This document shows, piece after piece, positions 7,712 through 15,355 of a stretch of 19,910 bases of DNA (positions within the stretch are counted from its first letter, which is position 1; each line of letters starts with the position of its first letter). The position numbers and the translations under genes are program-made. Origin of the DNA: Euryarchaeota archaeon UBA169 (GTDB lineage Archaea; Thermoplasmatota; Poseidoniia; MGIII; CG-Epi1); the NCBI GenBank assembly GCA_002497685.1, contig DAEH01000067.1:1-19910 (forward strand). The letters are read 5' to 3'. The notes beneath the pieces were generated by a model, which saw only the letters and a program-made list of their open reading frames with translations, was not told where the DNA came from and did not search any database.

Positions 7712-8398
7712 ATGGTTACAGAATTGTTGACTCTTAGAGACTTGAGAGTCCAAACATTGAAAGAGAGAAAAGAAGGTAGACTAACAAAAATACCTAATAC
7801 ATTTTACCAACAAATTAAAAAACTAGAAAGCCAGATACGAAATATTATTGAAAATTCAAAAGACAATATTAAGAGATTTGAAAAAAGTAACTCAGACATG
7901 AGAAAACTTATGGATTTGAAACTGGAACTTCATAAACTACGTGAAAGAAAATTAACCGACTTAGCAAGAGAAAAAGTCAATGGCCAAAATCCTGCCATCG
8001 ACAACATACACCCTAACGAATCTGAATATTTAGAATCTATTTGTTCGGTAATTGAGAAGCATCGTCAGAATAATTTACTTAGCACTGATTTTGAATTTAT
8101 ACCTGAAACTAATAATGAAGAAAAACCTGAATTAGAAATTGTGAAGGAAACAAACACTGTGGTTAAAGAAGAACCGGAATTAGAAATTGAGAAGGAAACA
8201 AAAACTGTGGTTGAAGAAGAACCTAAAAATTCTGAATATTTGAGTGTGGAAGTTCTTGAAGATCTCCCTACGTTTACAGGAATGGATGCTAAAAACTATA
8301 CTCTGAAGAACGGAGAAATCGAATCAATACCAAAATATAATGCAAGAATGCTAAGTGATGCTGGAAAGGTTAAACTAGTGGCTGAGGTGAAGGTCTGA
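7712..8398 (+). CDS. gins51: GINS complex subunit, Gins51 (Sld5/Psf1) type
   Basis: This 228-residue protein is the archaeal GINS subunit that joins MCM helicase and GAN/Cdc45 at the replication fork. The helical A domain comes first: 'LRDLRVQTLKERKEGRLTKI' then 'PNTFYQQIKKLESQIRNI' and 'LKLELHKLRERKLTDLA'. The small beta B domain is at the end: 'VEVLEDLPTFTGMDAKNYTL' and 'IPKYNARML'. The A-then-B order is that of Gins51; Gins23 has the reverse. The linker is stretched by two tandem 16-residue acidic units. The ATG at 7712 was chosen because the A domain begins there; an earlier in-frame ATG at 7589 would put the start inside the divergent McrB-like gene. The stop overlaps endA as CTGA, so this gene heads a replication/RNA-processing operon. 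Confidence 0.85.
   Translation: MVTELLTLRDLRVQTLKERKEGRLTKIPNTFYQQIKKLESQIRNIIENSKDNIKRFEKSNSDMRKLMDLKLELHKLRERKLTDLAREKVNGQNPAIDNIHPNESEYLESICSVIEKHRQNNLLSTDFEFIPETNNEEKPELEIVKETNTVVKEEPELEIEKETKTVVEEEPKNSEYLSVEVLEDLPTFTGMDAKNYTLKNGEIESIPKYNARMLSDAGKVKLVAEVKV
8126..8221 (+). repeat. Two tandem 48-bp units in the gins51 linker
   Basis: Two adjoining 48-base units (8126-8173 and 8174-8221) differ at only a few positions and encode 'PELEIVKETNTVVKEE' and 'PELEIEKETKTVVEEE'. They lie between the A and B domains of Gins51, where length is tolerated. The low divergence suggests a fairly recent in-frame duplication, possibly by replication slippage. Confidence 0.9.
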
Positions 8399-9138
8399 CT
8401 TACGAAAGAGAAAACAATAGCATAATTGTAACTGATAATAGAATTGCTGCTCAAATATACAACAAAGGAAATACTGGAACTCCACAAAGTGGCGGCAGCT
8501 TACTATTAACAGATTATGAAGCTCTTTACTCTAATGACAGAAAAGATATAATTTTATCTAAAGAGGAAATAAAGGAATTTAGTGAAAATAATCTCCATTA
8601 TTCAACATACCGAGATCTGAAGGAACGAGGGCTTGTTGTAAAATCGGACAAAGAAGGGTTACGATTATTTGATAGAAATACATCGACAAAAGCTGCAGCT
8701 TCCGCAATAGTATACAGTTATTTTTTCCAAGAAAATATTAATTTTGATAAAGTTATAAAAGAACTAGAAAGAGGTTCAGAAAGACGAACGCAAATTGGTA
8801 TTGTGGACAATGAAGGCGATGTAGTCTACTATATTGCTGATTTGATTAATTGGCCAAAAACAAAATTAAAAGAAGGTTTAGAAAATATAAACAATGATTC
8901 TAAAATGAAAGAATTAATAGATAAAGGATATCAAATACATTCGGGGCTGAAATTTGGAACTCATTATAGAGTTTATAATTACGAGTCTGAACACGCACCA
9001 TGGTTAATACACATCACCCAAAAGAACCATAACTGGTTAGATATTGCTAGGATGATTCGCGTAGGACATGGTGTGAACAAGATAATTGTATTAGCGTACG
9101 AAGATTACTGGATCAGCTTAAAATGGACAAAACCGTGA
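8395..9138 (+). CDS. endA: tRNA-intron endonuclease EndA, two-repeat form, CTG start
   Basis: EndA cuts the bulge-helix-bulge at exon-intron borders of precursor tRNAs. The frame is open from a TGA at 8383-8385 to the stop at 9138 and encodes 247 residues if it starts at CTG 8395. No ATG, GTG or TTG occurs in frame before 8803, yet the upstream part matches the EndA N-terminal domain ('AAQIYNKGNTGTPQSGG', 'LLLTDYEALY'). The protein holds two EndA C-domain remnants. The first ('YRDLKERGLVVKSDKEGLRL', then 'IGIVDNEGDVVYY') lacks the catalytic residues. The second ('ELIDKGYQIHSGLKFGTHY') has the full triad: Tyr194, His200 and Lys229 (in 'GHGVNK'). This is the layout of the fused two-unit enzyme, shorter than the roughly 300-residue type known from Archaeoglobus. 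An alternative is a sequencing error at the start codon. Confidence 0.88.
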   Translation: MTYERENNSIIVTDNRIAAQIYNKGNTGTPQSGGSLLLTDYEALYSNDRKDIILSKEEIKEFSENNLHYSTYRDLKERGLVVKSDKEGLRLFDRNTSTKAAASAIVYSYFFQENINFDKVIKELERGSERRTQIGIVDNEGDVVYYIADLINWPKTKLKEGLENINNDSKMKELIDKGYQIHSGLKFGTHYRVYNYESEHAPWLIHITQKNHNWLDIARMIRVGHGVNKIIVLAYEDYWISLKWTKP

Positions 9139-9860
9139 AAGTTGGCATTTTAACCAAAAACTTTTCAAATCTAAATAACATAATAGGAAAACTAAAACAC
9201 ACTGAGTTTAATTTAACACATCTCAAAGAAATTCCTAATATATTACATGAGATTGACATACTTGTAACTGATGAATCCACAAAAAATTGTCAAATCCCAT
9301 ATGTTACTCCTAAGGACCTCGATATTTTAGAATTAAAAATAAGATGTGAGTATTACCAAAAGAAATCTCTTACTATTGGAATAGATCCTGGAGGGATTTG
9401 TGGACTAGTGGTTCTATCCAATAATTATTTACTATATCAACGAGAGTTTAACAGCATTGAATTAATGGCTAGTATAATCAATTCTATAAACAATGAAATT
9501 GGAATTAAGAATATTAAAATAGGATTGGGGAGCCCACCAATAAGAAATTTAATCGTGGAATCGTTAGAATATTATCAGGAAAAAATACTGTTTATAGACG
9601 AAAATCAAAGTGGTAGTGGAAGCCATATCCATGCTGCAATGAGGATAGCAAAAAGATTACCTGAAACAAAAAAACCCGACTCTTACAGTCCAAAAGAAGG
9701 TGAAATTGCTTGGATACAAAAGCAATCACGGAGAATTTCTAAAGGACTTATTACCATTAACAAAGAAACTGCAAATCGAATTTTACTGGGTGAATTAAGT
9801 ATGGATAATGCTATAGAATACTATACTAATAAGCTGATTAAGAAGCAATCCACAAAGTAA
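9123..9860 (+). CDS. RNase H-fold (RuvC/YqgF-like) archaeal protein of unknown role
   Basis: This protein has up to 245 residues. Residues about 1-80 look like a small alpha/beta domain. From about residue 83 the stretch 'LTIGIDPGGICGLVVLSNN' is the first beta hairpin of an RNase H-like fold, with the aspartate in the place of the first catalytic acid of RuvC and YqgF. The next strand, 'IKIGLGSPPIRNLIVESL', lacks the second acidic residue of RuvC. The last helix, 'GSHIHAAMRIAKRL', has His where RuvC has Asp, so nuclease activity is uncertain. The ATG at 9123 lies inside endA; a GTG at 9135 in the same frame gives a GTGA overlap of four bases and may be the true start, removing only four residues. 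Operon position after gins51 and endA hints at nucleic-acid metabolism. I do not recognise a named family member. Confidence 0.65.
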   Translation: MDKTVKVGILTKNFSNLNNIIGKLKHTEFNLTHLKEIPNILHEIDILVTDESTKNCQIPYVTPKDLDILELKIRCEYYQKKSLTIGIDPGGICGLVVLSNNYLLYQREFNSIELMASIINSINNEIGIKNIKIGLGSPPIRNLIVESLEYYQEKILFIDENQSGSGSHIHAAMRIAKRLPETKKPDSYSPKEGEIAWIQKQSRRISKGLITINKETANRILLGELSMDNAIEYYTNKLIKKQSTK

Positions 9861-9863
9861 AAA

Positions 9864-9882
9864 ATATTGTACTAGGCAATAT
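9864..9882. promoter_or_regulatory. Inverted repeat upstream of the ABC operon TATA box
   Basis: ATATTG (9864-9869) and CAATAT (9877-9882) form a perfect 6-base inverted repeat with a 7-base spacer. It ends two bases before the TTTTTATAG candidate TATA box, a position where a bound repressor or activator could act on the ABC exporter operon. It also lies just after the stop of the preceding gene, so a weak 3' hairpin is an alternative reading. Confidence 0.35.
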
Positions 9883-9884
9883 CC

Positions 9885-9893
9885 TTTTTATAG
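9885..9893 (+). promoter_or_regulatory. Candidate TATA box for the ABC exporter operon
   Basis: TTTTTATAG is centred about 25 bases upstream of the GTG at 9914, the spacing expected for a leaderless archaeal transcript. The 53-base gap here, against overlaps inside the operons on either side, supports a new transcription unit. Confidence 0.45.
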
Positions 9894-9913
9894 AACTATC
9901 TCGATAAAAAATT

Positions 9914-10669
9914 GTGGAATTATTAGAAGTTAAAGACCTAAAGAAGGGGTTTGGTTCAAAAACATTCAACACACGAGTTGAAGTTTTGAAAGGAATTAAT
10001 CTAAAAATAAGGAGAGGGGAATTGGTAGCCCTAATGGGGCCGTCAGGTTGTGGAAAATCAACTTTATTGAATATCATTGGAGGATTATTACCTGGCGACG
10101 AAGGAGTAATTGAACTCGAAGGTGGAAGTTCCAATGAAGTTTCAAAAAAATTCAATTACGGCACTAAAGCTCCGAACAAAGTAGTCGATGTCAGGCGAAA
10201 GGGTGTAGGGTGGATTTTCCAAGATTTCCACTTGGTAGAACATTTGAGTGCAATTGATAACGTTGCAATGGCACTTGAAATTTCAGGAATGGAGCAGAAG
10301 GAAGCTGAAACAAAGGCAAAGTCAGCTCTAACTAAGGTCGGTTTAGGTGACAGAATTGAGTTTGGAGCTGAGCAACTTTCAGGTGGACAACGCCAAAGAG
10401 TGGCTGTTGCTAGAGCTATAGCAGGTTCTAGGCCCTTACTTTTGGCAGACGAACCTACTGGAAACTTGGATGCTGAAAGTGGTAGTGATATAATGAAATT
10501 ATTCAAAATCTTAACTAAAGGTGAAAATCCAATTTCCGTATTGATGGTTACACACGATCCAAATCTTGCTAGTCAAGCTGACAGAATGTTACTTATGAAA
10601 GATGGAGTCGTAGCTGCTAGTGACATCAAATCTGCTTGGGGAATCAAGGATGAGGAGGAAGAAGAATGA
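9914..10669 (+). CDS. ABC transporter ATPase, LolD/MacB type (first of two)
   Basis: This 251-residue cytoplasmic ATPase powers the FtsX-type permease encoded next. All motifs are present: Walker A 'GPSGCGKST' (42-50), Q-loop 'FQD' (Gln103), signature 'LSGGQRQRVAVARA' (155-168), Walker B 'LLLADEPTGNLD' (Asp179, Glu180) and the H-loop 'VTHD' (His214). The 'DEPTGNLD' form and the overall length are typical of the MacB/LolD/FtsE group, which drives mechanotransmission or lipoprotein export rather than solute passage. The stretch between Walker A and Q-loop has a modest insertion (about residues 70-92). The C-terminus is a short acidic run. The start is GTG. The stop overlaps the permease start as ATGA. 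It is paired with a second, distinct ATPase at the other end of the operon. Confidence 0.92.
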   Translation: MELLEVKDLKKGFGSKTFNTRVEVLKGINLKIRRGELVALMGPSGCGKSTLLNIIGGLLPGDEGVIELEGGSSNEVSKKFNYGTKAPNKVVDVRRKGVGWIFQDFHLVEHLSAIDNVAMALEISGMEQKEAETKAKSALTKVGLGDRIEFGAEQLSGGQRQRVAVARAIAGSRPLLLADEPTGNLDAESGSDIMKLFKILTKGENPISVLMVTHDPNLASQADRMLLMKDGVVAASDIKSAWGIKDEEEEE

Positions 10670-13600
10670 GTTCTTCTGAAGTTTCTTGGCTAGCATGGCT
10701 TTTCTCCCCTTATATTTGGAAAATAAGATTAACTGATTTACCAGACAATCTTAGGATAGCGGCACTTACTTCATGGAGAGATAAAGAAAGAGGTTTGGCT
10801 GTGTTTGCAGGTGTTTTCCTAGCAAGTTTGGTAATTACTTTAGTTTTAACATATAATGTTGGCCTATCCCAAGCATTCTTAGAAGAATCTATTGAAGTCA
10901 CTGTATTTGATTCTAAAATCGAGTTCAAATCGGCTCCTGAACAGGGGGCTGCTGGTTGGACAAATGATACTGCCGTACTTCAGCAAATGTGTAATGAAGT
11001 GATCTTGAGAACTGAATTTAATGATTGTACACTTGTATTAGGAAAGAGTGGACTGCATAGTGAAATTAGTTTTGGCAATGATGCGGCTTTTTACGCTTCA
11101 CCTCTCTTTGTAAGTGAAATAAAGTCATCTGAATCTGAAAGTAAATGGGATACCAAGGATTTATGGCAATATGAATACACCACTGGACCTCCTGTTGTGA
11201 ACATAAGAGCAATTTCGTTTCTTGGCCCTGAAGCTTTTGATGGAGTTTTAGCTGAAAGACTATCAGAGAATATTGTAAATGAGATGGGAGAGTGGAAAAC
11301 TCATGAAGAAGTGAATAGTGAAAGAGGAATTTACATACCTTTGGATATTGCCTCTGCTGCAGGGGCTGAAGTAGGAGACAATCTTGACTCATTGACATTC
11401 ACTTACACATATGAAAGGAGCCTTTCAATTGATGAGGAAGATTGTCCTGGTGAACTGATCCGTGGTGAGGAATATCGGTTGATGTACTGCCAAATTCCAA
11501 TGACAGTTCAGAACGTTACGATTTTAGGAATTTATAAACCATGGCCTCAAGGAAATCCTGTCCTTGCAGCAAACCCTATCTACAGCACATGGACTTTACT
11601 AAGTGAAGAACAACAGGTGACATTAATCGACAAAGACCATGTCTACCTAGGAATTACAGTTGACCGTTCACTACTTCCTACTTCATCTATTTCAGCTGCT
11701 GAAAATTGGTTAGATAGTGTAACTAATGAAATGCAGAAAGAAACGTTCGACAATGGCAATGTAAAAATATTTTATGTTGATATTATTAGTGGAACCATAC
11801 TGTGGCTTGAATTTGTCTTAGGCTTTGTTCAAGTTTTTGATTACATACTAATGATTCCAGTAGTAATACTATCTCTGTATCTTTTAGTATACGGGTTAGA
11901 GCTGTCTTTAGAACAAAGAAGACGAGAAATAAGTATACACCGATCTATAGGGGCAACCGCAGATAAACTGAAAGGTATGGTATTGTTTGAACTATTTGTT
12001 ATATCCTCAATAGCATGGTTTGGCGGATATTTACTAGCCTTTTTTGCAGTTCCAGTAATATTGTCAAGCGTTGGATTCATGCAATTCGAAAGCCTTGACA
12101 TAGATATCAATCCGGCATTAAGCTTCGGAGCTACATTTTTTACAATTATGGCTACTTTAGGACTTGCACTGATTTTCGGAAGATCTCGAACTAAATCATT
12201 CCTTGAAATGGAAATTGATGAGGGGGTCAAAAAGACAAATCAACCTGGCAAACCGAGAACATGGCTTCATGTTATTATGCTGATTATAGGAACTGCGGGT
12301 GCATTTGATACATATCAAGAATTAACTACCGGGGGAACTGGAATTATTAGTAATTGGTTCATAGGCGGATTAATTAATATATTTGGACCATTCATGCTTT
12401 GGATAGGAGGTGCATTATTGCTCTCTAGGTTAGGCGCTTATGGTCCTAAAATCATGCTATTTTTCTTCCAAAAAACAAGATTACTCTCTGATGTGAAACG
12501 AGGGCTTCAAAACACAGGGACTGCCGAATCAACTACTAGATTGTCTCTGATTATGCTTTTAACTTTGTCTATTGTGACATTAGCTGCAGTTCAAGGATAT
12601 ACCGGATCATTAGTTGATGAGCGCACTGCAGATTTAGATGTCGGGAGTGATATCAAAGTTTTCACTACTGAACCAATGACTGCAATAGAGGTTGAGCAAG
12701 CAATACTCAACATAAGCTCTAGTGATATCACAGTGAATGCCTTAACTGTTCCAGTTATTTCACTCACTTCTAACGATGGTACTGACGTAAATGCTTATGT
12801 TTTAATGAATGAGAGTGGAGATATATTGAAGTGGTTCCCACAAGCGATCCCAGGAAGTGATATTGCAGATGCTATGGCTGCATATCAAGGCGGAGGATTC
12901 TCTGCTGGCCCTGATGTTGCATTCACATTGGACTTAGAGGGTTCTGGAAGATTTGGAGATTCAGAAGATGTTCTTTACAAACAAAATAGTAAAGAGTCAA
13001 AATTACTTACATTTACTTGGGAGCAAACTATTCCAGTATTTGGTGGTGAAGATTCAGAAGAAGATATAAATCTACTCAAGATTCTTGCAGAATATTCACA
13101 AGAAATGAATAACAACTGGTCAAATCTTAATTTAGCTGGACAAGACTTAACAGAACGAAATTTATCTAGAACCGATTTTTCAAACAGTAACTTATCTGGA
13201 GTAAACTTGGCTAATGTTGATTTAAGTGAATCTTTATTCTTAAACGTAGATCTAACAAATGCAGACTTGAGTGGAGCGAATCTAACAAATGCCTTATTTA
13301 TTATGGAAGAAGAAAAAATTCAAAACATAAATTTGTCTAAATCTAACTTACTAGGTGCATATGAAGCTGGACTTATTGATCTTACTCAACTAAGACTTGA
13401 TAATGCAATATGCCCTGATGGAAGCAGACAAAATCAAACAAATAACTGTAGTAGTGGATTTGGTAATGAGACTACTCCTCTTCTAGGCTCTAAATTTCCT
13501 GTTTCTTTAAATTTCGTGACTACTGAATATCAAACTTCCATGAGGTACATAGGTATCCACGAATTTATTCCTGGAGTTCCTACAAATGATATGGGCAACT

Positions 13601-14259
13601 TTTTGATTATCAATGAACTGGCATTTAGAGAATTGAGAGGCAATCAAGAAGTCAATAACCTAAGATCAACTTCTTGGATTATAGACGTTGGTGGCCTAAA
13701 TAACGATGAGTTACAAGTTCTTGGACTATTGATAGCTGCGGACTCGAAGTTTGAGAGTGCTGATGACTGGGAAACATCACACGAAAATGTTGAAAGAAAT
13801 GGAGGAATAATATTCGGTACTCAGGGATTATTTACATTACAATATATTGTTGCAAGTGTGGCTGCAATAGCTTCCGCTTTTGTTTTCTTATCTCTAGTAC
13901 TAAATCAAAAGAAAAAGGAATTGGCAATCTTGCAAGCAATTGGAGCAAGTCCTAACCAAATTATTAGGCTAGTTCTCTTCGAAATTCTATCAATAGTTTT
14001 CTTTTCCATGTTATTGGGAATATTTTTGGGAATGGGACTTGCATTATCCTTTAACGGATTTTTCAATATATTTGGATTCTTATTCCAGTTATTTTCAGGT
14101 ACTGGTGAAGAAGCAGTAATTACTAGAATATTACAATGGCCTTGGTGGGTTATTACACAAGTTACGGCAGGAGTTATGGCTGTAGTTGTCATAGCCTTGG
14201 TATTAACGACTAGGAGAGCTTTACGTGCTGATTTAGCCGTAGTGCTTAAGGGGGAATAA
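10666..14259 (+). CDS. Fused double-FtsX ABC permease with pentapeptide-repeat outer domain
   Basis: This 1197-residue permease joins two FtsX halves. Membrane segments are seen near residues 43-65, 383-405, 443-468, 485-507, 535-549, 572-590, 626-646, 1055-1080, 1104-1128 and 1160-1183. The first FtsX core has 'LEQRRREISIHRSIGA', the second 'NQKKKELAILQAIGASPNQI'; such coupling segments meet the ATPases. Two large outer regions lie at about 66-375 (MacB-like periplasmic position) and 647-1054. The second contains a pentapeptide-repeat block at about 819-915, with the A(N/D)Lxx rhythm in 'NLNLAGQDLTERNLSRTDF' and 'VDLTNADLSGANLTNAL', closed by 'CPDGSRQNQTNNC'. Start overlaps the first ATPase as ATGA; the second ATPase follows after one base. 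Two unlike ATPases and a fused permease imply an asymmetric exporter or mechanotransmitter. The cargo is unknown. Confidence 0.9.
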   Translation: MSSSEVSWLAWLFSPYIWKIRLTDLPDNLRIAALTSWRDKERGLAVFAGVFLASLVITLVLTYNVGLSQAFLEESIEVTVFDSKIEFKSAPEQGAAGWTNDTAVLQQMCNEVILRTEFNDCTLVLGKSGLHSEISFGNDAAFYASPLFVSEIKSSESESKWDTKDLWQYEYTTGPPVVNIRAISFLGPEAFDGVLAERLSENIVNEMGEWKTHEEVNSERGIYIPLDIASAAGAEVGDNLDSLTFTYTYERSLSIDEEDCPGELIRGEEYRLMYCQIPMTVQNVTILGIYKPWPQGNPVLAANPIYSTWTLLSEEQQVTLIDKDHVYLGITVDRSLLPTSSISAAENWLDSVTNEMQKETFDNGNVKIFYVDIISGTILWLEFVLGFVQVFDYILMIPVVILSLYLLVYGLELSLEQRRREISIHRSIGATADKLKGMVLFELFVISSIAWFGGYLLAFFAVPVILSSVGFMQFESLDIDINPALSFGATFFTIMATLGLALIFGRSRTKSFLEMEIDEGVKKTNQPGKPRTWLHVIMLIIGTAGAFDTYQELTTGGTGIISNWFIGGLINIFGPFMLWIGGALLLSRLGAYGPKIMLFFFQKTRLLSDVKRGLQNTGTAESTTRLSLIMLLTLSIVTLAAVQGYTGSLVDERTADLDVGSDIKVFTTEPMTAIEVEQAILNISSSDITVNALTVPVISLTSNDGTDVNAYVLMNESGDILKWFPQAIPGSDIADAMAAYQGGGFSAGPDVAFTLDLEGSGRFGDSEDVLYKQNSKESKLLTFTWEQTIPVFGGEDSEEDINLLKILAEYSQEMNNNWSNLNLAGQDLTERNLSRTDFSNSNLSGVNLANVDLSESLFLNVDLTNADLSGANLTNALFIMEEEKIQNINLSKSNLLGAYEAGLIDLTQLRLDNAICPDGSRQNQTNNCSSGFGNETTPLLGSKFPVSLNFVTTEYQTSMRYIGIHEFIPGVPTNDMGNFLIINELAFRELRGNQEVNNLRSTSWIIDVGGLNNDELQVLGLLIAADSKFESADDWETSHENVERNGGIIFGTQGLFTLQYIVASVAAIASAFVFLSLVLNQKKKELAILQAIGASPNQIIRLVLFEILSIVFFSMLLGIFLGMGLALSFNGFFNIFGFLFQLFSGTGEEAVITRILQWPWWVITQVTAGVMAVVVIALVLTTRRALRADLAVVLKGE
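13123..13445 (+). other. Pentapeptide-repeat domain inside the ABC permease
   Basis: Residues about 820-925 of the permease show a five-residue rhythm with Leu or Phe at the centre and Asn/Asp/Ser two before it, for example 'LSGVNLANVDLSESLFLN', with about 14 to 16 repeats and a break near 'MEEEKIQ'. Such repeats fold into a right-handed four-sided beta helix. The block lies in the large outer region between the first membrane segment of the second half and the final three, so it should face outside the cell. Confidence 0.85.
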
Positions 14260-14260
14260 A

Positions 14261-15355
14261 ATGACTGAAGAATTATTCGAACATACTACAGGTCAAGGGA
14301 AAGAGGAAAAGAATTCTAACGATAATATTGAAGCTCTTAAATTTACAGAAGAAATGATGGATGACAAAATAGATGAAGATGCAATTTTACAAGCAATAGG
14401 ATTATATCATGTTTATTCATCTACAGCTGAAGATGGAAATGTTGTAGCTCTAAGAGGGTTGAATGTATCTGTAAAAAAGGGAGAGGCTGTTGCTATTGTA
14501 GGTCCTTCAGGTTCGGGTAAATCTACATTACTTAAATGTCTAGGGGTTTTGATGAAACCATCTGCAGGAGGAGTTATTCTCAATGGAGTATCAACAACTA
14601 GAAGAACAGGAATTGAATTAGTGAAAATGCGGCAAGATACCGTTTCTTTTATCTTTCAAGAAGGCAATCTACTTCCTGACCTTACAGCTATCGACAATGT
14701 GGCTCAAGCCTTGCGCCACAAAGATGTAAGGCCATCTGAGGCAAAAAGAAGAGCTATGGATATTTTGGTAGAACTTGGCTTAGAAGAGAGAGTTAACAGT
14801 ATGCCAGCAACGCTTTCAGGAGGCGAACAACAAAGAGTAGCTATTGCAAGAGCTTTAGTTACTAATCCGAAATTAATTCTGGCAGATGAACCTACTGGAG
14901 CTTTAGATCCAATAACAAGTCGCGAAGTACTAGAGTTATTTGGGAAATTACACAAGGATAAGGGTGTTGCATTTCTAATTGTTACACATAGTGATGAAGT
15001 AGCTGCGTTTTGCGATCGTAGCTTAGAATTACGTGATGGAAGATTCGTAGCTGAACACGGCTCCAACCTAGATGTAGATGATTTAGAAGGTACAAGAGAA
15101 TTAATTGTAGATGAGCTCGGTACTGTCTCATTCCCACCAGAAGTTTTAATGAAAATGGGAGGGTCTGGAAGATACGAGATTGCAAAGAATGAAAAGGGAG
15201 AAATTACTCTAGTTACTGCTGAGAAAAATAAGTCCATGATAAAAGGAAAGAAGGTATTAGCTAGTAAATGTCCTGCTTGTAATCACAAATACGAAGATGA
15301 CAGCCAATTATGTCCTGAATGTGGATCTAGCCGTCCAATGGTAAGCAAAAATTAG
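14261..15355 (+). CDS. ABC transporter ATPase with C-terminal zinc ribbon (second of two)
   Basis: This 364-residue ATPase is longer than the usual 220-250. After an acidic N-terminal extension of about 42 residues come Walker A 'GPSGSGKST' (81-89), the Q-loop 'FQE' (Gln133), signature 'LSGGEQQRVAIARAL' (185-199), Walker B 'LILADEPTGALD' (Asp209, Glu210) and 'VTHS' (His243). Residues about 280-322 form an extra segment ('VSFPPEVLMKMGGSGRYEIA' and 'KGEITLVT') that looks like a small beta unit. The end is a four-cysteine zinc ribbon, Cys337, Cys340, Cys351 and Cys354 in 'CPACNHKYEDDSQLCPECG'. It starts one base after the permease stop. It probably pairs with the first ATPase on the fused permease. 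The tail may bind a partner or sense metal or redox state; this is inference. Confidence 0.9.
   Translation: MTEELFEHTTGQGKEEKNSNDNIEALKFTEEMMDDKIDEDAILQAIGLYHVYSSTAEDGNVVALRGLNVSVKKGEAVAIVGPSGSGKSTLLKCLGVLMKPSAGGVILNGVSTTRRTGIELVKMRQDTVSFIFQEGNLLPDLTAIDNVAQALRHKDVRPSEAKRRAMDILVELGLEERVNSMPATLSGGEQQRVAIARALVTNPKLILADEPTGALDPITSREVLELFGKLHKDKGVAFLIVTHSDEVAAFCDRSLELRDGRFVAEHGSNLDVDDLEGTRELIVDELGTVSFPPEVLMKMGGSGRYEIAKNEKGEITLVTAEKNKSMIKGKKVLASKCPACNHKYEDDSQLCPECGSSRPMVSKN

Noticed and set aside
9123..9134. Firm choice of ATG 9123 over GTG 9135 for the RuvC-like gene
   Set aside because: Both are in frame and differ by four residues; the GTGA overlap favours 9135 but nothing settles it, so the longer form is listed.
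8803..9138. GTG at 8803 as the endA start, giving a 111-residue protein
   Set aside because: It would drop the N-terminal domain and first repeat, which are clearly encoded upstream in the same open frame, and leave a 400-base hole in a tight operon.
11066..11398. Minus-strand open frame within the permease gene
   Set aside because: It is the antisense shadow of a strongly supported coding region, with no recognisable domain and no upstream signals; the same holds for the other antisense frames in gap, the ABC genes, sufS and the McrB-like gene.
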